Assembly: GCA_028277985.1 (NCBI GenBank)
Contig: JANQFG010000118.1
Span: forward strand, 120,645 to 184,644
Source of the DNA: a bacterium
GTDB lineage: Bacteria > Desulfobacterota > DSWW01
DNA length: 64,000 nucleotides
Direction of reading: 5' to 3'
Position 1 is the stretch's first letter, and each line of letters begins with the position of its first letter. Below, piece after piece: positions 33,256-42,562 of the stretch. A program made the position numbers and the translations under genes. The notes below the pieces were generated by a model. That model was not told the DNA's origin. It ran no database searches and saw nothing but the letters and a program-made list of their open reading frames with translations.

Positions 33256-34044
33256 CTACCCTTCCTGTTCCGTGTCGTCCGCCGCCTTCGGGTACCATCC
33301 CCGATAGTCATACCAGTGGACCTGCCGCGTGACCACGTAGTTCTTTCGCGCCTGTTTGATCAGCTTGTCGCGGTGGAGATAGTGATAGTCCGGACAGACA
33401 TCCACGAACGGGTTTTTGGCAAGGGAGGCCATGGGCAGGGCAACGACCATCGATGAATTCGGGCAGATACCCAGGCGACCCGCCGCCATGGACGGGGCCA
33501 TGAGAGGGCGGCAGTCCACCATCATCTTGCTCGCCATGTATGTAGCGGACCCGACGGCATAACCGAGATCTCCGACAAAGAAGGAACAGAGCGGGCCGTC
33601 TATCAGCCGGTCCTCCGCTTTCTCGTTCTCTTCGATCAGGTCGATCTGGCCGTACTTGCAGGCCCTCCGGTTGTACACATAGCCGCAGAGCTCTCTGCCT
33701 CCGCAGTATCCACAGTTGAGATCGAGGGGGCTGTCACCGGCCCGGTAGTTGCCGATGAACAGGATGCAATCCGCCTCCCGGGCCATCACGGCTTCGGTGC
33801 GGAACAGGTTGTACCACATCTTGTTCTTCGGATTCTTCCGGGAAAGCTTCTCGATCTCGCGGGCGATCTCTTCCTGCTCGTCCTCGCCATAGACCAGCTC
33901 GCATTCGATCTGGTCGATGCCTCCCGCTTTCGGAGAGGTCTGCGCCGCATTCGCCATGAGGCGCGCCACCGCGATCGTACCCTCTCTTCTGGCCAGATCG
34001 TTCCTGCTGTATGGCGGCCAGTCTGTCATTCGTATTCTCGGCAT
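33256..34044 (-). CDS. DUF2148 ferredoxin-domain protein (copy B)
   Basis: 262 residues from ATG 34044 (AGGAG nearby); the frame extends to 34071 but without a ribosome site. It shares the plan of the neighbour at 32429: EGTIAVARLMANAAQTSPKAGG at the start and DLNCGYCGGRELC, with further cysteines RRACKYGQ and GPLCSFF. The two are divergent paralogues that may act as a heterodimer. Its C-terminus has VCPDYHYLHRDKLIKQARKNYV instead of the paralogue's ending. The gap to copy A is 14 bases, implying one transcript. Function inferred only from the neighbouring AOR. Confidence 0.78.
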   Translation of the reverse strand: MPRIRMTDWPPYSRNDLARREGTIAVARLMANAAQTSPKAGGIDQIECELVYGEDEQEEIAREIEKLSRKNPKNKMWYNLFRTEAVMAREADCILFIGNYRAGDSPLDLNCGYCGGRELCGYVYNRRACKYGQIDLIEENEKAEDRLIDGPLCSFFVGDLGYAVGSATYMASKMMVDCRPLMAPSMAAGRLGICPNSSMVVALPMASLAKNPFVDVCPDYHYLHRDKLIKQARKNYVVTRQVHWYDYRGWYPKAADDTEQEG

Positions 34045-34060
34045 AGCCTTTCTCCTGTTC

Positions 34061-34552
34061 TCAGCGGACAACGAAGACGTCGTATTTCACGTAGCCGTCC
34101 ACGCCGAATTTGATCTCCACCATCTTGTTGACAGTCTGCACTTCGTTGAGCCACCCATACTTCTCGGATGAGGTCTGAAACGTCGGCGCCGTGACGAAGT
34201 AGGGAATGTCCTTTTCGGTCATCACCTCACCGTTGTTGAGTCGCTCGGCGCTCTCCTCGGAGTGCTTGATGACACCGTTGTAAGAGACGAAGATGTGGGC
34301 GCCGTCATCCGTCTGGATCAGCCCTCTCACATCCAGACGCAAGACTCCGGAAGGCATGGCGCGAAGCCAGTCCGCGCCGGGGGCGATGAATTTCCCGCTG
34401 ATCCCCGGCCCCTTGACCCATCCTCCGGGCCGTACGTTCACGATCACCATCTGGTCGTCGATCTCCAAGGGCGGATCGAGGGGGGCTACATAGCTCATGA
34501 TGTACTCGGTGGTCACCTCTGTACTCTGGCCGTATTCCGTATCCTTCGCCAT
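34061..34552 (-). CDS. DUF3237 family protein
   Basis: 163 residues with the DUF3237 signature: MVIVNVRPGGWVKGPGISGKF, GADWLRAMPSGVLRLDVRGLIQTDDGAHIFV and the ending YVKYDVFVVR. The family is a small beta-barrel of unknown function that recurs in aromatic, steroid and polycyclic degradation loci of Gram-negative bacteria. No catalytic residues can be named. It is 16 bases from the DUF2148 gene and 50 from the ligase gene in the same direction. Its position between CoA ligase and AOR genes is consistent with handling a pathway intermediate. Confidence 0.85.
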   Translation of the reverse strand: MAKDTEYGQSTEVTTEYIMSYVAPLDPPLEIDDQMVIVNVRPGGWVKGPGISGKFIAPGADWLRAMPSGVLRLDVRGLIQTDDGAHIFVSYNGVIKHSEESAERLNNGEVMTEKDIPYFVTAPTFQTSSEKYGWLNEVQTVNKMVEIKFGVDGYVKYDVFVVR

Positions 34553-34602
34553 GGCTCACTCCTCTTTCTCGAGTGTTTCGGGGTTCAAACGCTTCATCCG
34601 CT

Positions 34603-36165
34603 CTACCGGACCTTCCTCGTTTCCAAGGCCCAGTATTTGTCCCTGAGCTCCCGTTTGAGGACTTTCCCGTAAGCGCTCTTCGGCAGTTCGTCCAAGAATT
34701 CGACCGTCTTCGGCTTCTTGTAGCTCGCCAGATGTTCTTTGCAGAACGCGATGATCTCCTCCTCCGAAGCTCTCTGCCCCTCCTTCAGAACGACCAGGGC
34801 CTTGATCGCTTCGCCCCAGTGGTCGTCCGGCACGCCGATGACGGCCAGCTCGAAGACGGCCGGGTGCTTCAGAATGGCGTCCTCGATCTCCCTCGAGTAG
34901 ATGTTCTCTCCTCCGCTGATGATCATGTCCTTGGCACGGTCGAGGATGTAGACGTAACCGTCTTCGTCGATCACTCCCAGGTCGCCCGTGTGCAGCCAGC
35001 CGTTCCGAAGCGTTTTCTCCGTTGCCTCCGGGTTCTTCCAGTAGCCCTTCATGACGACCTCTCCCCGGACAACGATTTCGCCTAATTCCCCGACGGGAAG
35101 CTCTGCATCGTTCTCGTCAAAGATTTGGACTTCCACGTCGGTTCTCGGAATTCCGGCCGAGGCGAGCCGCTTCATCTCCCGGGTGGTGCCGTCCATGAGA
35201 TGCTCTTCTTTCCTGAGATAGGAGATGGTCATGGGAGACTCCGCCTGACCGAAGACCTGGACAAAGACCTGCCCCAGGGCCTTCACCATATCCTTCAGAT
35301 CTTCGACAAGGATCGGTGCCCCGCCGTAGTTGATGCACTTGAGTGATGAGAGGTCGTAGTCCCCTATTTTGGGGTGGGTGACCAGACGCTTGATCATGGT
35401 GGGCGCTGCAAACATGTTGGTGATTCTTCGATTCTCTATGGTCCTGAAGACGGCTTCCGGCTCAAAGGACCGTGTCGCCAGGATCACATTCGCCGCCCCT
35501 TTACCGATATTCGGAATCGAATAGAGCCCGCTCCCGTGGCTCAGAGGGGCTGCGTGCAGAACCGCGTCCTCGGGCCCCAAGGGTGCCACGTCCGCGTAGA
35601 AATTCATGGTCATGGTCATCAGGTTGTGGTGGGTGAGCATCGCTCCCTTCGGCATTCCTGTGGTACCCGAGGTGTAGAAGATCCAGGCCAGGTCGTCACG
35701 AGCCACCGGGATATCCGTGAAGTTCGTGGGTTGCGCCCCGAGCAAGTCTTCATAGGAGGACATGCCGGGCACGGGCTCGTCGACGCAGATGAAGTGTCTG
35801 ACCCTGGGCATCCCGTCTTTCAGGGCGTAGACCGAATCGCGGAAGTCGGAGCCGAGAATCACAGCCGCCGACTCCGAGTTGTCGATGATGAAGCCGCACT
35901 CCTTGGCGTGGAGCCTGAAATTGATCGGTACGGCGCAGATGCCGGCCTTGAAGCATGCAAAGAGGGTTTCCAGGAATTCCTGACAGTTGGGCAGGAGAAT
36001 GGCGACATGGTCACCCTTGCGGATGCCGAGACCGTAGAGGGCATTGGCCAATTGGTTCACCCTGTTGTCGATCTCTCCGTAGGTGATCTCGTGGTCGCCA
36101 TGTACGATCGCGAGACGTCCCGGATGCGTTCTGGCGACCTTCGATAGAAGGGTCCCAACGTTCAT
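34603..36165 (-). CDS. Acyl-CoA synthetase (AMP-forming, ANL superfamily) 1
   Basis: 520 residues from ATG 36165 (AGGAG 11 bases before); a longer frame overlaps the preceding gene and is rejected. Signature P-loop YTSGTTGMPKGA, the motif NGWLHTGDLGVIDEDGYVYILDRAKDMIISGG and the catalytic lysine near the end in SAYGKVLKRELR. It activates a carboxylic acid to its CoA ester via an acyl-adenylate. Substrate class cannot be set from motifs; medium or long chain, or arylalkanoate. It is 18 bases after URO-D gene 2. A second ligase at 54007 suggests two acids, or two steps, need CoA activation. Confidence 0.93.
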   Translation of the reverse strand: MNVGTLLSKVARTHPGRLAIVHGDHEITYGEIDNRVNQLANALYGLGIRKGDHVAILLPNCQEFLETLFACFKAGICAVPINFRLHAKECGFIIDNSESAAVILGSDFRDSVYALKDGMPRVRHFICVDEPVPGMSSYEDLLGAQPTNFTDIPVARDDLAWIFYTSGTTGMPKGAMLTHHNLMTMTMNFYADVAPLGPEDAVLHAAPLSHGSGLYSIPNIGKGAANVILATRSFEPEAVFRTIENRRITNMFAAPTMIKRLVTHPKIGDYDLSSLKCINYGGAPILVEDLKDMVKALGQVFVQVFGQAESPMTISYLRKEEHLMDGTTREMKRLASAGIPRTDVEVQIFDENDAELPVGELGEIVVRGEVVMKGYWKNPEATEKTLRNGWLHTGDLGVIDEDGYVYILDRAKDMIISGGENIYSREIEDAILKHPAVFELAVIGVPDDHWGEAIKALVVLKEGQRASEEEIIAFCKEHLASYKKPKTVEFLDELPKSAYGKVLKRELRDKYWALETRKVR

Positions 36166-36182
36166 GTCATCTTGGCTCCTGT

Positions 36183-37394
36183 TCAGTTGCGAGGCGGCGG
36201 GCAGTTCTTTACACTCTCGATCATCACCCTGTAGTTCTCGATCTTCGTATCCGGGGGAACGGCACAACCGTTGCTCAGGATGAACCCCGTATCCTTTCCT
36301 ACGGTCTGGATGAGCTTCTCACAGTATTCACGCATTTCGTCGACGGTCCCGTGGGATGAAAGAGCCGGCGGCACATCGCCCATGATGCACATGTGATTTC
36401 CAAGGATCTCCTTCGCCTTGAAGATGTCGGAGGTGCTGTCCAGCTCGACGATGCAGCTCTTCGCCGGAAGCTCCAGCAGATAGGGGAGGTTCAAGGTCCA
36501 GTCGGTGTCCATGTGCAGGGTGGTCACGTAACCCGCTTGCCAGAAGGCCTCGATTTGCTCCTTCATGAAGGGCCAGACGAATTCCTCGAAGACCTCCAGC
36601 TTGAAGTAGCCGCCGGACCCTCGTTCGCAGGACATCATTACGCCGGGAATGCCGGAGACCGGGGCAGGACCACCGCCGCGCATCGCCTCCAACGTGCCCT
36701 CGACAAGATCCCGCGACAGGACCTGGAGCACCTCTTTGACCTTTTCGGGCCACCGGTGCAGATCCAGGATGAACCCTGTCAGAGTCCGGAGCAGACAGAG
36801 CAGCATCTGTGGATCCACCATATTTGTGCCCGCGATCACCGGGATACCCCGTTCGTGATAGGAATCGATTCCGGCTCGACAGGCAGTGGACCACATCTCC
36901 ACGGCTGCAGGGATGGTCGACGCTTCAATGGGCAGACCGAAGAGGGAGCTCGTGAACCGGTTCAGGTTCTCCATTGCGAACCTGGTCCAGCCCTGCTCGA
37001 TGATCGCGTCGTAGTCGTCGGGTGTGATGAGCTCCTTTTCTGCGAACTGAGGGGGAGAATCTTCTGCTGAGACGCGGTCGTCCCCACCGGGATACCGCAT
37101 GGTGTCACCGTAAAGGGCTGCAAAGATCGACATCAGGGCGGGGGAGAAGAAGAAACCGCCTCCAACAGGAAGGGTGACGGCATCCCAACCGCCGACTTCA
37201 TCGTAGAGATCGGAGACATACCCGAGCGTGTTCGGCATGTATTCCAACTTGTAAGCATCCGCGGCCGTGAGACCCTTCTGTCGGAATGGGAATTCCGGGC
37301 TCAGATGCGGCGCCACCGGCACCCGGTCGTACGGTTCCAGATGGATGGCCGCCATGATTCTTTCTGTTGGTGTCATGGTTTCCTTGATCGTCAC
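36183..37394 (-). CDS. URO-D family corrinoid methyltransferase 2
   Basis: 403 residues from GTG 37394 (AAGGAGAGGATC before it). It belongs to the uroporphyrinogen-decarboxylase fold used by methyltransferases such as MtaA and CmuA, not to heme enzymes: it lacks the heme-type N-terminus and sits beside corrinoid-protein genes. Possible metal ligands are H in LHMDTDW and C in NGCAVPPDT, about 90 residues apart. It is a close paralogue of the gene at 40013, almost identical over the last 120 residues, including the leader before the start. It probably transfers a methyl group between a methylated substrate, a corrinoid protein and an acceptor. Confidence 0.85.
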   Translation of the reverse strand: MTIKETMTPTERIMAAIHLEPYDRVPVAPHLSPEFPFRQKGLTAADAYKLEYMPNTLGYVSDLYDEVGGWDAVTLPVGGGFFFSPALMSIFAALYGDTMRYPGGDDRVSAEDSPPQFAEKELITPDDYDAIIEQGWTRFAMENLNRFTSSLFGLPIEASTIPAAVEMWSTACRAGIDSYHERGIPVIAGTNMVDPQMLLCLLRTLTGFILDLHRWPEKVKEVLQVLSRDLVEGTLEAMRGGGPAPVSGIPGVMMSCERGSGGYFKLEVFEEFVWPFMKEQIEAFWQAGYVTTLHMDTDWTLNLPYLLELPAKSCIVELDSTSDIFKAKEILGNHMCIMGDVPPALSSHGTVDEMREYCEKLIQTVGKDTGFILSNGCAVPPDTKIENYRVMIESVKNCPPPRN

Positions 37395-37545
37395 GATCCT
37401 CTCCTTCGTTCGGACAGTCGTCTCGGGTCGCAGGGGTATTGGTTTGCTTCAGAAGCTCCCGGGCGCAGGGGACCTTGAGAGGTCTGCTTCTTCCGTGTGC
37501 CGGGATCCTGAGAAGCAACGGTACAGGAAACGGTATCTATGGTTT

Positions 37546-38448
37546 TCAGCCGTCCTTGGTGAGGAAATCCGGCTGGTGATAGGCTGCAAGGGGATAGGTG
37601 TAGAAACCCTTGCCGGTTTTCAGACCCAGGTCGCCCCGCTCCACCAAAGGCCGGACCACTCCGGCTGCCTTGCTGCATCCCTCCGCGTCACGCCTCTTCC
37701 CCTGTGAATCCAGCGATTCCAGGACAACGTCGAGGCCCACGTAATCCATGCTCCCGAAGGGACCCACCGGAGATCCGAGTGCCGCCATGTAGGAGCGGTC
37801 CACGTCTTCGACATCACCGTAGCCGTCTGCAACCAGGTTGAGCGCGGTCTTGAGCATAGAAAAAATGATGCTGTTGTACAGGTAGCCGTCCTTTTCTTTC
37901 TTGGCGACGACAGGGGTCTGCATGATGCTTCGGGCGAAGCGCTTGAGAATGTCTATGGTTTCGGGCGAGGTTCGGGGGCCGCCCACGACATCCAGCAACG
38001 CACCGCCCAGATGAAAATGAAGAGCGGCGAACTTGTCGCCTCGGGCCACGACATCTTCGATTTCGCTGGCCAACAGGTACGATGTGTTCGTGGTCAGGAT
38101 CGTCTTGGCAGGACAGATTGCGTCCAGCTCCTTGTGAACCTGCCGTTTCAGCTCCAGGCGCTCGAGCACAGATTCACTCACCAGGTCCGCATCCTTCACC
38201 GCAGCCTGAAGATCCCCGGTGTAGGTCACGCGCGACAACCCTGCGTCGAGCAATTCCTGTGTGAGCTTTCCCATCTGGATCGCCGACGCGCCGAGTTCCC
38301 GCTGCCTCGTGGGAGCCTGCTCCAGGGCATCGGCAGATATGTCATAGACTACGCAGTCATAGCCGAAAATCGAAGTGACCAGCGAGTTGAAGCAACCCAT
38401 GGTTCCGGCACCGATGAAACAGACCTTGCTCACTTCTTCGATAGGCAT
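37546..38448 (-). CDS. 3-hydroxyacyl-CoA dehydrogenase
   Basis: 300 residues, single-function type. NAD-binding GAGTMG at 13-18, the segment LVSESVLERLELKRQVHKELD, TNTSYLLASEI, and the catalytic region ALHFHLGGALLDVVGG, where the usual HFFNP is HFHLGG, an uncommon variant. The C-terminal dimer domain ends GLKTGKGFYTYP as is usual. It oxidises the beta-hydroxy group of an acyl-CoA with NAD. GGGAGC precedes the ATG. It lies between the acetoacetate-decarboxylase-like gene and URO-D gene 2, with a 151-base gap before the latter. The loop variant may reflect a bulky substrate. Confidence 0.9.
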   Translation of the reverse strand: MPIEEVSKVCFIGAGTMGCFNSLVTSIFGYDCVVYDISADALEQAPTRQRELGASAIQMGKLTQELLDAGLSRVTYTGDLQAAVKDADLVSESVLERLELKRQVHKELDAICPAKTILTTNTSYLLASEIEDVVARGDKFAALHFHLGGALLDVVGGPRTSPETIDILKRFARSIMQTPVVAKKEKDGYLYNSIIFSMLKTALNLVADGYGDVEDVDRSYMAALGSPVGPFGSMDYVGLDVVLESLDSQGKRRDAEGCSKAAGVVRPLVERGDLGLKTGKGFYTYPLAAYHQPDFLTKDG

Positions 38449-38460
38449 CTGTCGCTCCCT

Positions 38461-39258
38461 TTACCATTCGTACTTGAGATAGGAGTGGGGCAGAAAAGCC
38501 TCCTCGTCCACTTCGCCGGCAACCGTGGGCGGCAGCATGGTGTTGTGGCTGACCATGTGAAAGGCTCCCAGCATCTCTGCCACCGGCACCTTGCCCCAGG
38601 GTGAATCACTTGCGGAGGGTTGAAGAGCAACCTCTGCCGTTCCGATCTCGACGCTCTTGGGACGCTGCCTCGTGACCTGTCGGACCAGTTTGGGCGGCCA
38701 TTCGAAAGGTTTCTTCCCATCAGCACTGTGCGCGAACTTGAAAAGGAAGTTGATGCCGTCCGACTCGAGCAGTTTGCCGGTGCTCGGATCGGCGGGACCG
38801 GTCATCTGGGCAAAGACTGCGTCCCCCATGGGGCTATTGAGCTTCCCGTTCAACTCCGCATCGATCTGAACCAGCCGTACTCCGCGCCGTTCGATGAATC
38901 CGGAGATCTTCTGCCCATCCTGGTGCAGCTCGAGGTGCGCCATCTTCTTCGGATACCCCAGGATCTCTCTGCCTGAAAAGACGGGAAAGTCGTCGTTTTC
39001 CGGAGCGCTGAGGACATAGGAGCCGACCTCTCCCTGATATTTGCAGAACATGAACAGGCCGCCCATCATGTAGGGCGTACCGAAGCTGACCTCGGGAAAG
39101 CGGGCCACGAACCCCAGAATGAGGGGGACTTCCATGGGCTCCAGTGGCGGCGGCAGAAACTCGGAAACGGCTTCCGGGGTCGTCAGCCACATCACGCCCA
39201 GGGTTTCCGCGTCGTAGTAATCTGCAGTCTGGTTATCCAAGAATGATAGGTTCGGCAT
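38461..39258 (-). CDS. Acetoacetate decarboxylase-like protein
   Basis: 265 residues from ATG 39258; a GTG three codons upstream overlaps the GAGGAG ribosome site and is not used. The motif FSGREILGYPKKMAHLEL contains the lysine pair (K104/K105) that forms and perturbs the Schiff base in acetoacetate decarboxylase, with PPLEPMEVPLILGFVARFPE as in the family. Broader family members act as decarboxylases, aldolase-dehydratases or cyclases on beta-keto acids. It is 12 bases upstream of the hydroxyacyl-CoA dehydrogenase gene, which fits beta-keto chemistry. Whether it decarboxylates is unproven. Confidence 0.87.
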   Translation of the reverse strand: MPNLSFLDNQTADYYDAETLGVMWLTTPEAVSEFLPPPLEPMEVPLILGFVARFPEVSFGTPYMMGGLFMFCKYQGEVGSYVLSAPENDDFPVFSGREILGYPKKMAHLELHQDGQKISGFIERRGVRLVQIDAELNGKLNSPMGDAVFAQMTGPADPSTGKLLESDGINFLFKFAHSADGKKPFEWPPKLVRQVTRQRPKSVEIGTAEVALQPSASDSPWGKVPVAEMLGAFHMVSHNTMLPPTVAGEVDEEAFLPHSYLKYEW

Positions 39259-39324
39259 GTCTGTCACTCCTCTGCACTGGGGATGATCCCCGGTTGTCGT
39301 CTCTTTGTCCGGCCGGCTTGAGGA

Positions 39325-39957
39325 TCACTTCATCTCTTCCACGAAACGCTTGCAGATTTCGACGCCCTCCAACCCGTCGGTGGTGAAGGCATCGGCCCCG
39401 CAGTGGCGCAAAACCTGCTCGGAGATGACACCGCCACCAATCACGACCTTCAGGTTCTCTCGGAGCCCGGCTTCGGTCACGGCCTCGACGGTTGCACGCA
39501 TCGAATCAAAGGAAGGCGTCACCAGGCCGGACATCCCCAGAATGGTCGCACCCGTCTCCTTGATCTTCTCGACGAACACCTTCGGGGGAACATCGATCCC
39601 CAGATCGTGTACCTTGAAGCCGGCACCCTTGAGCAGTACGGCGACAATGTCTTTGCCGAGATTGTGGATGTCGCCCTTGACCGTTCCCAGCACGACCGTG
39701 GGAGCATCCCCTTGACCGGCTGCACTCTCCATCTTCGGCTCGATCAGGCTCATTGCCTGCTTGAAGATCTCGCCGCTCAGGATCAATTCGCTGAGAAAGT
39801 ATGTCCCCGACTTGTACTTGTCTCCGACGACGTCCATGCCCTGGCGGCACTCATCCAGGATGGCCATCGGGTCTTCACCGGCATCGAGCTTCTGGGTAAC
39901 AAGTTCCGACACCTCGGCCATCTTAAGTTCGGCAATGGCGTTGACCAGCTCTGACAT
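39325..39957 (-). CDS. Corrinoid (B12-binding) methyl-carrier protein 1
   Basis: 210 residues, MtaC/MtbC type: an N-terminal helical cap domain (residues 1-85) and a B12-binding Rossmann domain with the base-off motif D96-x-H98-x-x-G101 (GDIHNLGKDI), where the His is the lower cobalt ligand. It shuttles methyl groups between methyltransferases. AAAGGAG precedes the ATG. It stands just downstream of URO-D gene 1, the natural methyl donor or acceptor partner. The second carrier at 57092 has the same motif at the same residues. Confidence 0.95.
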   Translation of the reverse strand: MSELVNAIAELKMAEVSELVTQKLDAGEDPMAILDECRQGMDVVGDKYKSGTYFLSELILSGEIFKQAMSLIEPKMESAAGQGDAPTVVLGTVKGDIHNLGKDIVAVLLKGAGFKVHDLGIDVPPKVFVEKIKETGATILGMSGLVTPSFDSMRATVEAVTEAGLRENLKVVIGGGVISEQVLRHCGADAFTTDGLEGVEICKRFVEEMK

Positions 39958-40012
39958 GGCGTTCTCCTTTACTATGCGTTCTCTTCGGATTGCTGTTGTT
40001 TCCCGGACCCGT

Positions 40013-41224
40013 TCATTTGCTCCGCGACGGCGGGTAATTCTTCACACTTTCGATCATGGCCTTGAAGTTCTCCAGCTTCGTGCCAGGCGGAACCGCACAG
40101 CCCGTGCTCAGAATGAAACCCGTGTCCTTCCCTACGGTATCGATCAATTTCTCACAGTATTCCCGCATCTCGTCCACGGTCCCGTGGGTGGACAGAGCCG
40201 GCGGCACGTCGCCCATGATGCACATATGATTGCCCAGGATCTCCTTTGCCTTGAATATGTCCGAGGTGCTGTCGAGTTCCACGATGCAGCTCTTGGGCGG
40301 AAGCTCCAGCAGATAGGGAAGATTCGCCGTCCAGTCCGTGTCCATGTGCAGCGTGGTGACATAGCCGGCTTCCCAGGATGCCTCGATCTGCTCCTTCATA
40401 AAGGGCCAGACGGATTCCTCGAAAACCTTCAGATTGAAGTAGGCACCCGATCCGCGTTCGCACGCGATCATGAGACCCGGAATACCGGATTCCGGCGCAG
40501 GCCCGCCGTTCCGCATCGCTTCCACAGCACCATCGGCAAGATCCCGGGACATGACCCGCAACACTTCGTTGACCTTGTCCGGCCACTTGTGCAGGTCCAC
40601 GATGAACCCTGTCAGGGTCCTGAGCAGGCAGAGCAACATCTGAGGATCCACACTGTTCGTGGCAGCGATCACGGGACAATCCCGCTCGGCCCAGAAATCA
40701 ATGGCATTCCGGTACGAAGCAGTCATCATTTCCACGAGGGTTGGGACGGGCACGGAATCGACGGGGGCGCCGAAGAGGGAGTCCGTGAGCTTGTGTATGT
40801 TGTCTACGGAGTACTTGGTCCAGCCCTGCTCGATGATCGCGTCATAATCCTCGGGTGTGATCAACTCCCTCTCGGCGAACTGGGGAGGCGAATCATCATC
40901 GATTCGATCGTCACTGCCTGGAAACCGCATCGTGTCTCCGTAAAAGGCAGCAAAGATCGACAGGATTCCCGGGGAGAAGAGCAGGCCACCGCCAAGGGGA
41001 AGGGTAAGGGCATCCCAACCGCCGACCTCATCGTAGAGATCGGCCGTGTACTCGAGCCCTTTCGGCATCAATTCCAGCCTGTAGGCATCTGCGGTGGTGA
41101 GGCCCTTCTGCACGAAAGGGAACTCCAGGTTCAAATGCGGGGCGACCGGCACCCGGTCGTACGGCTCCAGGTTGATGGCAGCCATGATTCTCTCGGTCGG
41201 TGTCATGGTCTCCTTGATTGCCAC
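40013..41224 (-). CDS. URO-D family corrinoid methyltransferase 1
   Basis: 403 residues from GTG 41224 with the same AAGGAGAGGATC leader as its paralogue at 36183. URO-D fold, candidate metal ligands H in LHMDTDW and C in TGCAVPPGT. Divergence from copy 2 is concentrated in residues 45-190, the part likely to face the substrate, while the metal-bearing C-terminal half is nearly unchanged, so the two may have different substrates with the same carrier. It directly precedes corrinoid protein 1. It begins 54 bases after the Ton operon's last gene with no visible terminator, so it may also be read from the Ton promoter. Confidence 0.86.
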   Translation of the reverse strand: MAIKETMTPTERIMAAINLEPYDRVPVAPHLNLEFPFVQKGLTTADAYRLELMPKGLEYTADLYDEVGGWDALTLPLGGGLLFSPGILSIFAAFYGDTMRFPGSDDRIDDDSPPQFAERELITPEDYDAIIEQGWTKYSVDNIHKLTDSLFGAPVDSVPVPTLVEMMTASYRNAIDFWAERDCPVIAATNSVDPQMLLCLLRTLTGFIVDLHKWPDKVNEVLRVMSRDLADGAVEAMRNGGPAPESGIPGLMIACERGSGAYFNLKVFEESVWPFMKEQIEASWEAGYVTTLHMDTDWTANLPYLLELPPKSCIVELDSTSDIFKAKEILGNHMCIMGDVPPALSTHGTVDEMREYCEKLIDTVGKDTGFILSTGCAVPPGTKLENFKAMIESVKNYPPSRSK

Positions 41225-41278
41225 GATCCTCTCCTTCCTTCGGGTAATCGCTTCGAGTCTCCGGGGTACTCTCTCGGT

Positions 41279-42538
41279 TCAACGCCTCTCGCCCGCAAGG
41301 GGATCCAAGGCATCGTCTTCTTCCGCCATCGCCGCCATGAGGTCGTCGAGCACCCCCACGGCATCGTTCGCCTGATCCCGGAACTTGGGCAGCACCGAGG
41401 CCTTTGAGAAAGCGCTCCGCGCCCGTGCCCACTGCTTCATGTTCCAGGCCGAAAAGCCTGCAAGGATGTAGGCCTGCCCGTATTCGGGATTCAGCCCCCA
41501 GCACTGCTCCAGGGCTGCGATCGCCTCTTCGTAGCGCATGTCGTCGTAGAGCAGACGTCCCTTTTCGAAATACAGGTCCGCCGTAGGGGCCTGCTTCAGA
41601 GCATCGTCTATGAACTCCATCGCTTCGTCGAAGCGGTGGGTACGGGCGTAGGTGGCGGCGATCTTCGCCATTCGCTCTCCCGGCATCTGAGTCGGGTAGG
41701 CATACTCCATGCACCGGATGGCCATCAGAGGGGCGTTGAGATAGAGGTACAGCTCCGAGAGCTCGAGCCAATCGCCCTTCTTGGCACCCTCGAGTCGATG
41801 GGCGATCTCGAGCGCGCTTGCGGCCTCCCTGTACTCTTCCCGGTCCAGGCGCATCTGAGCCAGAAGCCGCCAGTAGCGTGCCTGGCCCGGTTCTCTCTCC
41901 AGTGTGGCCCTGGCCCACTTCTCCGCTTCACCCATCTGGTCGAGCTCCACGCAAAGGGCGATCATGTCATCGTACCACTTGAGCTCGGGCTTGTGCTTGG
42001 AGGTGAGCAACTGGTGAAGCACCCGTTTGGCATCACGGAGCTCTTGCGCATAGAAGTATAGACTCGCAGCCTGGTAGAGAAGCTTCGGATCGGTCTTGTC
42101 CTTCAAACGGTAGAGCTTCTCGAAGAGCCGGGCCGACTCCGATTCCCGGTCCCCCAGCTCATAGGTGATGACGGCGAGATTCAGGAGTATCTCAGGGTTT
42201 TGCGGAAACGCCTCGTGGGCCCGTCCAAAGGCCTTCTGAGCGTTTTCCACATCCCCTTTCTGGTAATAGGCGTGTCCCAGCATCTGAAAGGCGGGCAGCG
42301 GTATTTCCGTTGTCGCAGTCGCCATGTATTCCTTCAGCACCCTTATGGCCTCATCATGATCCCCCGACTCGATGGCCTGCTGGCTCAAATAGAGAGGCTT
42401 GATGGACTCTTTCGGCAGGTCGTTGACATCGGTCTTCTGCTCGGAGGCTCGAGCTGCGGGAAGAGACAGCACTGCAACCGCCAGGACCAGCAGGAACGGA
42501 AGGAACCGTTGTCCGTATATGCCTTTCATTGCACTCAC
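41279..42538 (-). CDS. Periplasmic tetratricopeptide-repeat protein of the Ton operon
   Basis: 419 residues, start GTG 42538 (an ATG at 42529 is possible). Signal peptide about residues 1-32 (ending ARASEQ). From residue 45 to 390 there are about nine TPR-like helix pairs (for example ALPAFQMLGHAYYQKGDVENAQKAFGRAHEAFPQN). It is the last gene of a six-gene set in the order DUF3450, TtpC, ExbB, ExbD, TonB, TPR, an arrangement known in marine proteobacteria. The TPR protein probably helps the TonB complex meet its receptors in the periplasm. The tail is acidic (EEDDALDPLAGERR). Confidence 0.88.
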   Translation of the reverse strand: MSAMKGIYGQRFLPFLLVLAVAVLSLPAARASEQKTDVNDLPKESIKPLYLSQQAIESGDHDEAIRVLKEYMATATTEIPLPAFQMLGHAYYQKGDVENAQKAFGRAHEAFPQNPEILLNLAVITYELGDRESESARLFEKLYRLKDKTDPKLLYQAASLYFYAQELRDAKRVLHQLLTSKHKPELKWYDDMIALCVELDQMGEAEKWARATLEREPGQARYWRLLAQMRLDREEYREAASALEIAHRLEGAKKGDWLELSELYLYLNAPLMAIRCMEYAYPTQMPGERMAKIAATYARTHRFDEAMEFIDDALKQAPTADLYFEKGRLLYDDMRYEEAIAALEQCWGLNPEYGQAYILAGFSAWNMKQWARARSAFSKASVLPKFRDQANDAVGVLDDLMAAMAEEDDALDPLAGERR

Positions 42539-42562
42539 GACGATTTCACCCTCGGACGATCG

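Noticed and set aside
39761..41407. A 548-codon plus-strand frame over the methyltransferase and corrinoid genes
   Set aside because: It crosses two real genes and their spacers; a shadow frame.
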